Positions 33,401 to 43,367 of a stretch of DNA of 64,000 nt are shown here, one piece after another. Below the pieces are notes generated by a model. It had not been told where the DNA came from. It worked only from the letters and a program-made list of their open reading frames with translations, and did not search any database. The translations under genes were made by a program, and so were the position numbers. Each line of letters starts with the position of its first letter. The first letter of the stretch is position 1. Location of the stretch: NCBI GenBank assembly GCA_019059635.1, contig JAGVRJ010000004.1:744001-808000 (forward strand), read 5' to 3'. Source of the stretch: Proales similis. Lineage: Eukaryota > Rotifera > Eurotatoria > Ploima > Proalidae.

Positions 33401-35942
33401 GGTCCTCTTGCATTCGCAGCTCGGCAAGTTCGCCGGCGAGCAGGTTGTATACATCTAAATGCTCTCTTATTTTCTGCTGCTTTTCTTCTACGAATGCTTC
33501 TATCCACGATTTGTATAAGCGGTGTCGTTCGGCATAGTTTCTTAATGCCCACGGATTTTCAACATTCTGCTCGATCGGATCGGCATCGAATATATTCCTC
33601 AAGGTTTTCCTCACCACTTTCTGTCTGTGTTTCTTTTCCCTACCTGAACCAGCTTCCTGCCAGCCGTCCAAAATATTGCCTTTTCTCTTTGACTTGAGAC
33701 GATCGAGGATTTCCTTTTCGGTTAAAAAGTTGTTCTCTAATTCAGTTTTAAAACTTGATAATTTTTTCATCTTGAATTGCTTGACTAGATCTAAATCGTC
33801 TTCCATTATATTCTCATTTGTTTCAATTTGATCGGCTTCGTTCTGCTCAAATAGCTGGCCAATATCTTGCTCTTCATTCAAGTTCTCTTCTTCTTGATTC
33901 GCAGCATTTGATCTTTTCTGAGCGCCTGCGACCGTGATCTCAAATAGACCGAGCCAATCGAGCAACTGCTCATCACTTTCAAAAACATATTCTACCAAGT
34001 TCCTGACCCGTTCAACTCCAAATAGAACGCTGTTTCTAACGATTGCCGATGATTTGGCTTTTCCAACTAGAAATCGCAGCAAGCCTACATTTCTCTCAAT
34101 TTCTTCCATTCTTTCTCGAATGTGACCAAAACCCAAGCCCCGAGTCCTCTCTCGTCTTTTTATATTGTGAAGCATATACGGCTCTAAATTGGCATTTTTG
34201 GATCGAGATCCCACTCTGACTATTCCACTCGCTAGCTTGCATTTGGTAATGCACATCTCAAGAAACTGGTCCAAAGCATGATTGGTGAAGCAAATCATCA
34301 CCATCGGCTTGTGCCTCTCCAGGCTTTTGTTCCACCATAAGCTTTGATTGCTCATCAGAAAATGAACGATCTTGACACCGATAAAAGTTTTTCCGGTCCC
34401 AGGCGGACCTTGAATAACTGCCAAGTTGTTGAGCAGCGCCAGCTTGAACGCTTCATATTGAGACGAGTCGAGTTTGAGCTGCTCTTTGGTCGGCCAGCTC
34501 TCCGGTTGGCTATACTTGACCAAGTCAGCTGATTTAGATTTACGCTTTAGTGTCAATTCTTGTAATAAGCTATCAACTTTAGTGTCTGGAACCTCATCAG
34601 GAACCTTCATCTCCAATAAACTGGAAAAGCTAATATTTTGACTATCCAAATAAACTGGATACTGGCGCGGGGTGTTTTGTGCAAAAACTATGCGATCCAC
34701 GAATGGGAAGCTCGATTTATCGAACTCTCTTTTGAGGGCGGCTAATGCTTGCAAGACATGCCTGTAAGATTCAAAGTAAGCGTTCGACTCGACCATCACG
34801 TATTTCTGATCCTTTATGAGACTTATATGTCGATTGAGCTGCTGCAAATCCGTTTTTAACAGCAAGCGTCCTTTCTTTTTAATATTTTCCACTTCTCGAT
34901 CGCAGATTGTTGCCACCAGACACTCCTTTTGAAAATAGTCCGGACTGAGGCAAACGAGAGAGCCGAATATGAGCCGCTTGGACGCTTCCCATCGCACCTG
35001 TTTGACAATGCTTTTGGGCAGCTGGATTTCAAAGACGATCCCTTGGTCGGTGAGCTTGCTTTCCATCACCAACACATCAAAGTAACTCTTTATGTCATTC
35101 AATTGTTTGACGTCGTTGAGGAAATTCTTTTGGCTCTGAAGTTTGTCCAGAACACGCTGGTAGCCTTCGCGGATCTGAATAATGGCCTCTCGAAGGGGCC
35201 TCATGAAGTCTTCTCGCAGCAGACGATAGTGAATATCCAGATAGTGATCAACACTTTCAAAGGCGCCTTTGACAATGTTGGGCCGGAGCTGCACGTTTTG
35301 ATAAAGAATATCGTCCAAATTGGGCACCACGTTCATATCGGCAATGTCAATATCTGGCTGGGCGCCCGGTGGCAAAACGTTCATGAAAGTTTTGTTGCGT
35401 TCACTTTCAATTTGCCGCTTGGCTCTTGGCACCATCGGAACAAGTGAAGTGTCCAAAAGTCCAATCAGCTCCTGATTTTGCAATCGATACTTTATCTGCA
35501 GCTCGAGCCGTTCAATGATTGGCTCCAGACTCTTCAGCGTGTACGGATTAAGAAAAATCATCTTCTGACAAAGCTGAATCACTGATCGAAGCAGAGGCAG
35601 ATTCTGACCATCCGAGAGGCGATTGTAAACCAAATCAGTGACAAACACCGACTTGGCCACCTGTTCACTCAACCGACTGACTTTGATTCTCATCGCATTG
35701 CAATCGAGCATTCGGTCAATCAAGCGAAATAGACTATCGAACATCGCTTGGCCCATGTTCTTTGTTTGAATGTATTTATTCAGCTCGAAGCGGGGATTCG
35801 ATATTTCGATAACGATTTGATCGGGTCCCATTTCGCAAATTTTGTTCACCTTTTGCAGACTCAGCTTATCGCTGGTCGGTGATGCCCATGGCCGATTGAT
35901 AGCCGACTTTTGCTTGCGCGGCTTGAAGTTGACGCTCGCCAT
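30477..35942 (-). CDS. ZNFX1: NFX1-type zinc finger protein ZNFX1 (SF1 helicase)
   Basis: A single 1821-codon exon, close to the usual ZNFX1 length. The N-terminal 450 residues are the ARM-like region. The SF1 (UPF1-like) helicase follows: Walker A VIQGPPGTGKTF, an insertion, IVIVEEAAEVFEAH in the motif II position, ILIGDHVQLRPNPN, LRQRRMRPEISRLM, TVDNYQGEENDIILLSLVRS, and HNRVCVALSRARKGLY. A Cys-rich array of NFX1-type fingers is next (CGHQCAQSCH, CGHYCKKICS, CGHKCTRKCS and further copies). At the end is an RZ finger (GHWFKCKCGYIYAIGECGGA, CPGCGSIIGGRNH). ZNFX1 proteins act in small-RNA inheritance in nematodes and in RNA sensing in vertebrates. In the RZ finger the expected His is Tyr (see findings). 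Confidence 0.95.
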   Translation of the reverse strand: MASVNFKPRKQKSAINRPWASPTSDKLSLQKVNKICEMGPDQIVIEISNPRFELNKYIQTKNMGQAMFDSLFRLIDRMLDCNAMRIKVSRLSEQVAKSVFVTDLVYNRLSDGQNLPLLRSVIQLCQKMIFLNPYTLKSLEPIIERLELQIKYRLQNQELIGLLDTSLVPMVPRAKRQIESERNKTFMNVLPPGAQPDIDIADMNVVPNLDDILYQNVQLRPNIVKGAFESVDHYLDIHYRLLREDFMRPLREAIIQIREGYQRVLDKLQSQKNFLNDVKQLNDIKSYFDVLVMESKLTDQGIVFEIQLPKSIVKQVRWEASKRLIFGSLVCLSPDYFQKECLVATICDREVENIKKKGRLLLKTDLQQLNRHISLIKDQKYVMVESNAYFESYRHVLQALAALKREFDKSSFPFVDRIVFAQNTPRQYPVYLDSQNISFSSLLEMKVPDEVPDTKVDSLLQELTLKRKSKSADLVKYSQPESWPTKEQLKLDSSQYEAFKLALLNNLAVIQGPPGTGKTFIGVKIVHFLMSNQSLWWNKSLERHKPMVMICFTNHALDQFLEMCITKCKLASGIVRVGSRSKNANLEPYMLHNIKRRERTRGLGFGHIRERMEEIERNVGLLRFLVGKAKSSAIVRNSVLFGVERVRNLVEYVFESDEQLLDWLGLFEITVAGAQKRSNAANQEEENLNEEQDIGQLFEQNEADQIETNENIMEDDLDLVKQFKMKKLSSFKTELENNFLTEKEILDRLKSKRKGNILDGWQEAGSGREKKHRQKVVRKTLRNIFDADPIEQNVENPWALRNYAERHRLYKSWIEAFVEEKQQKIREHLDVYNLLAGELAELRMQEDRNVFERAKIIAMTTTGASRYHQILNDLGPRIVIVEEAAEVFEAHVISSLSKSTEHLILIGDHVQLRPNPNVYELANQFKFDVSLFERLVNNNNPHATLLRQRRMRPEISRLMENFYTQKIEDDPSVKEFENILGLTSNVFFIHHDNPESTSQDSTSKINAFEARYLAKLCKYLTKQGYDQDQFTVLTMYLGQQSEIRSRLKEVDLDKVKVRTVDNYQGEENDIILLSLVRSNDRDVIGFLKTHNRVCVALSRARKGLYCIGNFGLLASKNEKWSNIVEQVKASNQLVTEIHLTCTFHPENDIKARQPEDFDKRIDGGCRLPCQARLDCGHQCAQSCHIYDQEHKHYKCKKKCDKLMSCGHYCKKICSHSGECTECDVKVAKFIQECKHTAGMRCDAEPIRRNCDQACDKILKCGHKCTRKCSVLECGACVTLIQIKSTCDPHHGELLKIACHQNTFEKERLCPKRCEKVLDCEHPCRSTCGKCYGSRIHKDCEMKCGRILYCGHECQLSCAEECSSCDRPCENRCSHSKCQKKCSEPCAKCLEKCRWQCQHKSCSRRCYEPCDREPCDEPCPELLRCGHPCIGFCGEPCPKKCRICHRAEVQALFFGNEDEPDARFVLLEDCKHIIEASAMDQWMQMRFEQNDSESGNSIKLPTCPKCTTPIRKNLRYSRFVKIQLNAIEEIKARQIGDMTERRRVHTQLKSEISGGRLKMTSLALLRPMLLSMQNRLDTEPDTLKETIFFNNMFALMKRLQGLLEKTKSNLESNNASKEDRKRMAYELNKLADLIFDQKGKAFIKSSNRRLNEISAEFDRVEFMLLYFDTLRQTQATQFSEEDKFLFGDLMAHLDYSLFKRCKFLDETERQKIQYYFKELRKLNLSITEAERAQIVKAMNFSRGHWFKCKCGYIYAIGECGGAMQEAKCPGCGSIIGGRNHRLVDSSTVASEMDGAQHPAWPQTQMDLRNYQEFNPADLLDDM

Positions 35943-36611
35943 CTTGCTTTTTCTAAATTTTAAATATTCATTTCTCTTTATTTTACGCAGAAGCCGGCGG
36001 GCAAGACTATCCTCGCAAATTCGAAAGTGGGATTGAGGTTCAGAAAAACTAAAGCGAACTGCACGAAAACTTGACGCTGTTTTTTTCTGTTACAGAGAAA
36101 ATGTGCGAGAATTATTCCTCCTAAGCCAATTTGAAGCGTTGCGTTTCATTTCAATTGATTTCAAACAGAATGAACATGCATTTGATGATTTAAATAGAAC
36201 GAGAGAGTTGAAAGCCTACGCAAGGCCATGCGAACTTATTTATGACGAGCCGAGTCGTCTTAGTTCGAGATCGTTTCCGCAAGTCTATTCGCTCAGCTGT
36301 TGCATTGTATAGAAAAGCCGCCAGAACTTTGCATTCTTCTGTTGTCAAGTTAACCGGAAAAAGGCGCCAATTAGGATATGGCCCGATTATAAATCGAGTG
36401 ATTCTGAATTACATGAAGAGGCATCGAAGGCAGTCGGAGAAAAAGGTTTCAAAGATCCTGGATACGAAAATTTGACTTTATTGCGGTCACCCTGATCATC
36501 GTGAACGCTTTCCAGGATAAGCCGAAATGGCCGCAACGAGCATCAAGACTTGTCTGGCGTTTGAGAATTTGTTCTAATTCTTTTATTAAATTGTCAAACT
36601 CAAAGTGATTT
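35943..36611. other. Spacer with unassigned small frame
   Basis: About 670 bp between UBIAD1 and ZNFX1. A plus-strand frame at 36242-36475 encodes 77 very basic residues (RKSIRSAVALYRKAARTL... YMKRHRRQ). It has no recognised family and lies opposite both neighbours, so I leave it as an unproven candidate. Confidence 0.3.
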
Positions 36612-37529
36612 CTAGCCGAATAGACAAGAGACTGTGTAGAGGAGACCAAACAGAAGGTTGAGGAGAGCAGTGTGATTAGTAATGAGATCAAACTGACGCT
36701 CCCTGAACTGGCGCTCCAGGTTGAACGCCAACACGACGGTGATCAGAGGCAGCAAGTAGATGAGACTCTTGATGTAGCACATGAGTATAAGAATGAGATA
36801 AGGCGCGAACAGAAGCGCCGCATAGAACAAGTAAGAGTAGGTGGGGCCGAGATAAATGGCCAAAGTCACGATGCCGGACTCTTGATCTGTTTTGGCGTCA
36901 CGCGCGTTGTTGCTGTGCAGTATGGCCTCGGTGTGAAGTGCCAGAGGAATCCCGTACAAGAAGGGTCGCACAAGAAGCTGATAGACTGCGTGATCGCCGC
37001 TCCAGTCCCCCTGAGAGCCTACCTGGCTGATGTACGTGTACAGAACGGTGATCGGACCGAAAGCGAGCAAAATGACCAGATCCCCGAGTCCCATGTATTT
37101 GAAGCCGATTCCGCCCGTGTAGGTGAAGCTCAGACACAGACCGCCGAAATAGATGAATGCCAATATCTCTTCGCGAGCGCTCGAGACAAACAAAAGGCCG
37201 AAAAAGGCCAGCGAGCCCAGACAGTAGAGCAGAACGCCGAACCGAGTTATCTCTTGCGGAGTCAACACCTGATCGACCAGAGTGCGATCGGACGAATGAG
37301 CTTTGGCGTCGACTCCGTTTTTAAAATCGAAATAAGTGTTGACCAGATTGCCGGCGCCGTGTACACACAAGGCGCTCACGAGATTAAGAGCCAACACCGA
37401 TAAGCTAATCGCCTGATTCTGGCCAGCCAGAGTGGTCTGGGCCAATGCGGTGCCCAGCAGCACAGGCGTCAGACTGGCGCTGAAGCTCCATGGCCGAAGA
37501 GCAATCATATAGCGCCGCAAGCTCTTCAT
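36612..37529 (-). CDS. UBIAD1: UBIAD1, UbiA prenyltransferase
   Basis: Intronless, 305 residues, with 8-9 membrane helices. It starts MKSLRRYMIALRPWSF, the family's usual RPWSFSAS entry. The first Asp-rich motif is NTYFDFKNGVD. The second is NNARDAKTDQESGIVTLA, which matches the animal UBIAD1 motif. GIGFKYMGLGDLVILLAFGP is the conserved loop. The enzyme prenylates menadione to menaquinone-4 (or makes ubiquinone, according to Drosophila work) at ER, Golgi or mitochondrial membranes. The N-terminal extension of the human protein is missing. Confidence 0.93.
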   Translation of the reverse strand: MKSLRRYMIALRPWSFSASLTPVLLGTALAQTTLAGQNQAISLSVLALNLVSALCVHGAGNLVNTYFDFKNGVDAKAHSSDRTLVDQVLTPQEITRFGVLLYCLGSLAFFGLLFVSSAREEILAFIYFGGLCLSFTYTGGIGFKYMGLGDLVILLAFGPITVLYTYISQVGSQGDWSGDHAVYQLLVRPFLYGIPLALHTEAILHSNNARDAKTDQESGIVTLAIYLGPTYSYLFYAALLFAPYLILILMCYIKSLIYLLPLITVVLAFNLERQFRERQFDLITNHTALLNLLFGLLYTVSCLFG

Positions 37530-37847
37530 TCTACGAAACCGATAGAACTCTTGAAAACCTGATCCGCTCTTGAATAGGGGTGATCAGATTGGCTAAATCT
37601 GAACTCAAAATCGTCTCCAATCAATTCGGTCTTGTTCAAAATGTTTTTATTCCATTTTATTCAAGTAGAATAAACTCGAGTAAATTGGGAGCTCTTCTTT
37701 TACCGGTTTTTGAAATTGAGAAAAAAATCGTCCTCACCAAAGAGAGGCAAAGTGAGCAAATGAAAATTGGAAAAACGGAGTAAATGAAGCAGAATCGATT
37801 AAATACGAGCGGCTAAAACGAAGCAGGCTATTGTCTTGAGTACCAAC

Positions 37848-40800
37848 TCATTTGTCCTGGAATGTAATTCTGCCCAAGTAAGGCCATTGGCCATCAGCAG
37901 TCACTTCTTGTCTGATCAGCTTGTACTTGTTCTTGGGCTTTTTCTTGCGTGTAATCGTCTTTCCCAGCCGCTTGAACCAGTCTGTGTTTACAATGTACTC
38001 CTTCAAAGTTGAGAATTAGAAAAGACAAACACTTCAGTTAAGCAAGAGTCTCTAGCAAGAGAAAAGCCACTTTACCTCGATGATGAAAGAGATGATCAGA
38101 GAGAGGGCCGCCATTCCCAGCAATGTGAATCTAAACACCGAAAATGAGTTCTCGTCGTCCAGCTTGTGCATCTATGCCCAACAACATGCAGATGAGAAGC
38201 GAGAGCAAGAGCTGCGATCAAGCGCACTTACACTCAACAGAGTTTCCATAAACTCAGTCGGCTTGAGTGTGATCCAGACGTTGCAAGCAGTGAGCGTGAA
38301 CAGAACGAAAATGAAGCCGAGGTTCTCATTGATGGGTCGTCTGAATGGCGGTCCTTTAGAGAACACGAACGCCATGATCACGTACTGGAATGTAGAGGTC
38401 AAGAAGACGGTGGTTCCTTCCATGTTTTTGTTGTTCTTTTTGAAATCGTGAACATCGGGCTGATTGGGCACGAACCTTGTATGTGTGTTAAAGCAAAAAT
38501 AAAGCGAGATGAGAAAAGCGAAGAGTATGCTCACCAGGGCATTTGCTTCAGGTAAAGATAGGCGGCCAGCTGGAACGCAAGTACCAAAAGGATTTGTGTG
38601 ATGATCGAAGACAGATTCACAAAGCCGACCAGACTTCCCAGCGGCCTTTTCTTCGACAGTCTTTCGTACGCTTTGTTGCTGCTCACTTTGAATCGCGTTT
38701 GCTTTCGAGAGAAATTCCAGTGCAAGCATTTGAGATCAAAAGCTTACTCAGCACAGCCACGGGCGTAATTAGGAACAGATCAATGTAGAGGAACTGCTGG
38801 TCGGCCAGATTGGTGAGCGCCTAAACAAGATGAGGAGACGGTTGAGAGAAGAGCAGTTAGAACTGGAAGGAGGTCAACGGCTACGGTGTAGAGGATGAGA
38901 ATTGAGATGAACTGGATCATGCTGTAAAGTGCCATGTATTTGAACACGCCAAACGAAGTGACCAGAGCGGCTCGGCCTTCTTTGATTATTTGCGGCACGC
39001 AGCTAATGTTCTGAACTTTGGAGGTGAATGGAGAGGCGACCGACGCCTCGGCCTCAGACAACGAGATGCCCACGTGGGCGGTTTTCAATGCGCTGCAGTC
39101 GTTTGCGCCGTCTCCGCACATGGACACACAGTATCCGATGCTGCTCAAGTGCTCGACCAGCTGCGCCTTTTGGTCCGGACTCATTCGGGCGTAGATGGTT
39201 CCGTCGATTAAGATTCTCTCCAACAATTTCGGAAAGTGTTTACGCAAGACGGCAAACGATCGGCCCGTTACTGCGAATCGAAAGTTGTGGCTGACTCGCT
39301 CCACGTTTATGGTGGTCTGTTGATCGTCATAAGTCACTTGATGCACTTCTTCGCCCTCGTCAGTTTGAGTTAATGAGGCAAAGTCTTCGGTTCGTTTCCA
39401 CTCGATTCTGGCGGGCACGTCGTTTTGAGGCGGATGCGCGTCGACCAGAATCACTTTGTCCTCGTGCGGTATCATGCGGCACTTTCGGGCCACACTGAGC
39501 GCAGTCAGCAGATTGTCACCGGTGACCATCACACACGTGAGTCCGGCATTTAAAAGCTCGTCGATAACCGGCGTGGTCTCCGGCTTAATCATGTTCTGCA
39601 TTATTAGCAGGCCGTAGAATGAGAGCTCACTTTCGACCATGTCTCGAGTCAACTTTTGACTTTGATTCCAGTCTACTGACTGGTCGAGCTCTTTGCCGGC
39701 CAGTGCGATCACTCTGTAGCCGGATGCGGTGTATGCGTGCAGCACTTCGTTGAAATTAACCGGCACAGTCTCCTTGCGGCACAAGTCGGCTATTTTTTCA
39801 GGCGCGCCTTTGCTAAACACTTCAATGCAATTAGAATGCACCGACTTGGCCAGAACGCTCATTCGAAGGAGCGACGAGCTGAACGTGAACTGTTTAATTA
39901 TGGCGATCTCGTCCGGGTTCTCAATGCTGTCTCGCCTCTGCCGTACAAAAGGAGCCTGCTGCTCAAATCTCGTGGCGCCCGGCAGATCTTCTTCGTGATA
40001 AGTCCACTGGGTGGCCTCAAACATCTTTATGTCGAGCGGGTCTCCCATAAACGAGCCGTTGTAGACAGTGAGCGAATGACAAGTGGCCAATGCTTTGATC
40101 AAGTTGCCTCGCTTCAGCTCGGTCAAGTCCTGAATGGCGGCGTTCATGTTGGACGCGTCTACAACGCCCCACAAATCGAGTCCGTCCTCGGTCAGAGTTC
40201 CGGTCTTGTCGAAGCAGATTAGCTTCAGCTTGCCGCAGACGTTTATTCGCGGCGGGCTTATGCAGAATATTTGCTTCTTTTTCAGTCGGCTCTGAGCGTA
40301 GACAGTTCCCACAGTCATGGCGGCAGGCAAAGCAGGCGGAACGACAATGGTCACAATATCAAGCGCCCTGATCACGAGGTCCTTCACATCGACGCCGTTG
40401 TTGGCCAGAACCACGATTCCGTACGACATGCCGACAATGGCCACGCAGAACAAGAACAGAATGAATTTGAGCGAGTCTTCGTAAAACTTGAATCCCATCG
40501 GCTTAGGGTACAGAATAGATCGAATGAGCTCGCCCTTGGAAGTGCTGAAGCCGGTGCGAATCACAACGGCGAGCACACGAGGCTCAGTAAAGCTGCGAGT
40601 CTGAACAACTGCCGTTCCGTTGAACAGCGTGTGTCTCTTGTGCGTTTCGATGTCATATGTTTCGTTGCTATTTTCGGGCTCGGGCAGGGGCGTTTTCACA
40701 ACCGGCACACTCTCGCCGGTCAGCATGCTCTCGTTGACCACACACGTGCCATTGAGAAGAACGGCGTCGCAGCTCATCAGGCATCCGTGCTGGTCGGCCA

Positions 40801-42035
40801 CGATTTCAATCACATCGCCCGGCACGAGATACTCGGCGCTGACTCTTTCGAAATGATCGCCACCTCGGCAGACGTTCACCACCGAGTCGTGCTTAACCAT
40901 GTTGTGGAGGGTCTGCGACTGGCGCTTCGTTTCGATCAGTGAGATAATCATCGACGAGACTGAGATGAGCACAATGCAGCACGCGTACAATATGTAGTCG
41001 TCAATGTACCAGAGGACGCAGGCCATTATTTGAAATATGTAGAAAGGCGTGAGAATCTCCTCCAAGAACAAGGCCAAATAAGACTTGACTTGCACCTCGA
41101 TCGAGTTGAAACCATAATGTCTCAGTCTGTGAGGCGAATCGTTCAATTCAATCAGACAAGTGTCAAATGCGTCCGTAGCGCAGTGGCTTACTTTTCTAGT
41201 TGAATGCTGCTCGAGAAGCCTTTGAAGTTTTGCAAAAGACGAACACATGTAGTATCACGATCGAGGCCACTGTGAACAAGCCGATTAGCCGCAGCAAACT
41301 TAAATGAGTATGCAGTTTATTACTGAATCTTTTGGAAGACAAATTTGCTCCAGTTCCATTCGTAGCGAAGCATTTGGTATTTGAATGAGCGCCGATATGC
41401 CTGCTCATGTTGAGAGGCTTGCTCTGGCGTGTTTATGGAATCATATTGGCCTGAGCTTGATATCACCGAGATGGGCCGTCTCGCCTCCTGGTAGCTGGAG
41501 CTTTCAAAGTCTCTGATTAAACTTTGTTTAATTTCAAACGAAAAAGATTCAATTCCCAGCAACTCTTACGCTTCAGTGTCTATTTCAGCCGAAATCTGCT
41601 CGACCGCAATCACATAGTAGCGTTTAGACGGATCCTAAATAGACCAGAATTGAATTGGAGCAAAGAGAGAGAGAGAGGCGCGAGGCAAAGGAGTTAAAGT
41701 GCAAATAATGAGAAATAATTGTGCCTACCTCGAGCAGAACTAACTGAGCCCGGCCGAGATCACAGAGGCTGCTGGTGAGATAGAGCTTCCACTCGGGCTT
41801 CCAATAGAACACAATTAGGAGCAAACCAGCCGATAAGACGATCAATAGGTAGAAGAATATGAGCTTGATGGCTCGAGTTTCATATCCAAAGCAAATCTGT
41901 TTTCGGTTCGGATTAAGGCCTTGTTTGGAATCGAACGATATTAGTTCAACTAACCGCCTGATCGTCTTCGTTTTCGTTCAGCACTTGCACAGTGCGCGGA
42001 TATCTCTCGCTCAGCAGCTTGTAGCTCTCATTCAT
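37848..42035 (-). CDS. P5B-type ATPase (ATP13A2/3-like polyamine transporter)
   Basis: Eleven exons: 41955-42035, 41729-41896, 41570-41634, 41324-41521, 41192-41269, 38885-41126, 38748-38820, 38535-38685, 38232-38475, 38076-38171 and 37848-38000. Total 1182 residues, with every phase matching. The N terminus has the P5B-specific membrane-dipping segment (FFYLLIVLSAGLLLIVFYWKP). The core carries LTGESVPV, the P5B signature PPALPAA in M4, the phosphorylation site FDKTGTLTEDGLD, and GDGANDCSALKTAHVG. The M7-M10 part includes KAYERLSKKRPLGSLV. P5B pumps move polyamines out of late endosomes and lysosomes. Which of ATP13A2-5 it corresponds to is uncertain; invertebrates usually have one or two. 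Confidence 0.94.
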
Positions 42036-42846
42036 AGCTTTGTTGTTTTAAATTGTTTTGTTGGCTGTTTAGTTTGTTTTCTGCTTGTTTACTCAACTCT
42101 GCACTCGGCTGCCTTCAAGTCGGAATTGACCACTCGAACGGTGAGCGAGTTGTAGATCTGCAGCCTTAGTCTAATGAAAAAGAGAAAATAAATACATTTA
42201 CGCACCGGACGACTGCCTCATTCACTCTATTCACACTCTCCCTTTTGCTCTCTGTTTCTCTCTCTCTCTCTTTCTAATATTTTCTTTTTTCTCTTCAATA
42301 CTGCATTGCTCGCGTGAAGCAAATGATCATAATTTGCAGCATAATACCGAGTCAACACCGTGTGAGTCTGGCCGCTCAGACGAACGCTCGAATCACATGA
42401 TGACAATCAAATGTTCGCTTGACGCGCTTCTCCTTTACGCAACGTTCGATAGGAGTATGCCACCGATTGGTGACAATTGTGCCCTGTGATGCGTTCAAGA
42501 AACTCGGTCTAAAATACATAAATTCATTCGTCAAGTGTGAATTCAAGCCACTTGAATATCTAATTCGAGGCCTTGAGCGATTTAATTGAACTTGATTTTT
42601 TATTCACAACCACTCTAAACTATCTCATTAGATCGACGAACACTGCTTCCCTCCTGTGAACCGGTGAGGAATTTTAAAAGGAGAAAACTAGCCAAAGTTT
42701 AGATTTGCTTTTCTCTCCCTTTTATTACTCGTTTGTGCGAATTGAACGCAAATTAAATGTGATGGCTGCTGTAGATAACTCTAAAAAATCAAATTCCAAC
42801 AAGTCAATATCACGCTGCTTCGGTTTCCTAAGATTTTGATTCGAAC

Positions 42847-43367
42847 TCATTTAAGGTGGTTCTAAAGACAGAAAAGGACAATAGATCATTTACCACAGCC
42901 TGAGAGGTGGTCTCAGTCGGTTGTGCAGCGTTCGCCTCGGCGTCTGGTTGCGCTGACTTTATGATTCACATTCGCTCGATTAATGTGAGTCAGTCAATCT
43001 TGAAAGAATTGAATATTTACTGGAACTTCAGGGTTGGCCGCTTCGTTTTTTTCCTTCAACTCGCTTAGGAACGACTTGCAAATAAAGAAAATTCGGTTAG
43101 AGGTTGCTTAGAACAGATAACAATGAGTAAATGAGAATCACTTCTTGGCCAGTCTTGGCCGAGCCCGGTCGTGCGGACGCAGGTGCGTCATTCTTCACCG
43201 ATCGAGCCGAAGAAACACGAGCGGAGCCAGCTCGGGCTGATTCGGGCTTGTCACGAGCAGATCCCACTCTTGCGGACGAAGCTCTTGATGAGGCATTGCT
43301 CTAATCAGATTTGCATTCATTTATTGAGCGTTCGAATCAGATTCTTGCCAGACCCTACCTCGGACAT
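42847..43367 (-). CDS. 99-residue Ser-Ala-Arg-repeat protein, unknown function
   Basis: Five small exons: 43359-43367, 43142-43300, 43021-43074, 42894-42956 and 42847-42861. All have GT/AG ends and phase-0 junctions, giving 99 residues. The first exon codes only Met-Ser-Glu. The second exon is built of degenerate SARxGSAR units (SSARVGSAR, ESARAGSARVSSAR, ASARPGSAK), so positive charges alternate with small residues. The rest contains SFLSELKEKNEAANPEVP and an Ala/Gln/Thr-rich tail ending NHLK. It is likely disordered and highly basic in its first half, suggesting binding to nucleic acid, tubulin or another acidic partner (inference). No exon is long enough to be noticed alone. I recognise no family. 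Confidence 0.6.

Noticed and set aside
36242-36475. 77-codon basic frame between UBIAD1 and ZNFX1
   Set aside because: Considered as a mitochondrial ribosomal protein, but no family motif matches; left as unproven.
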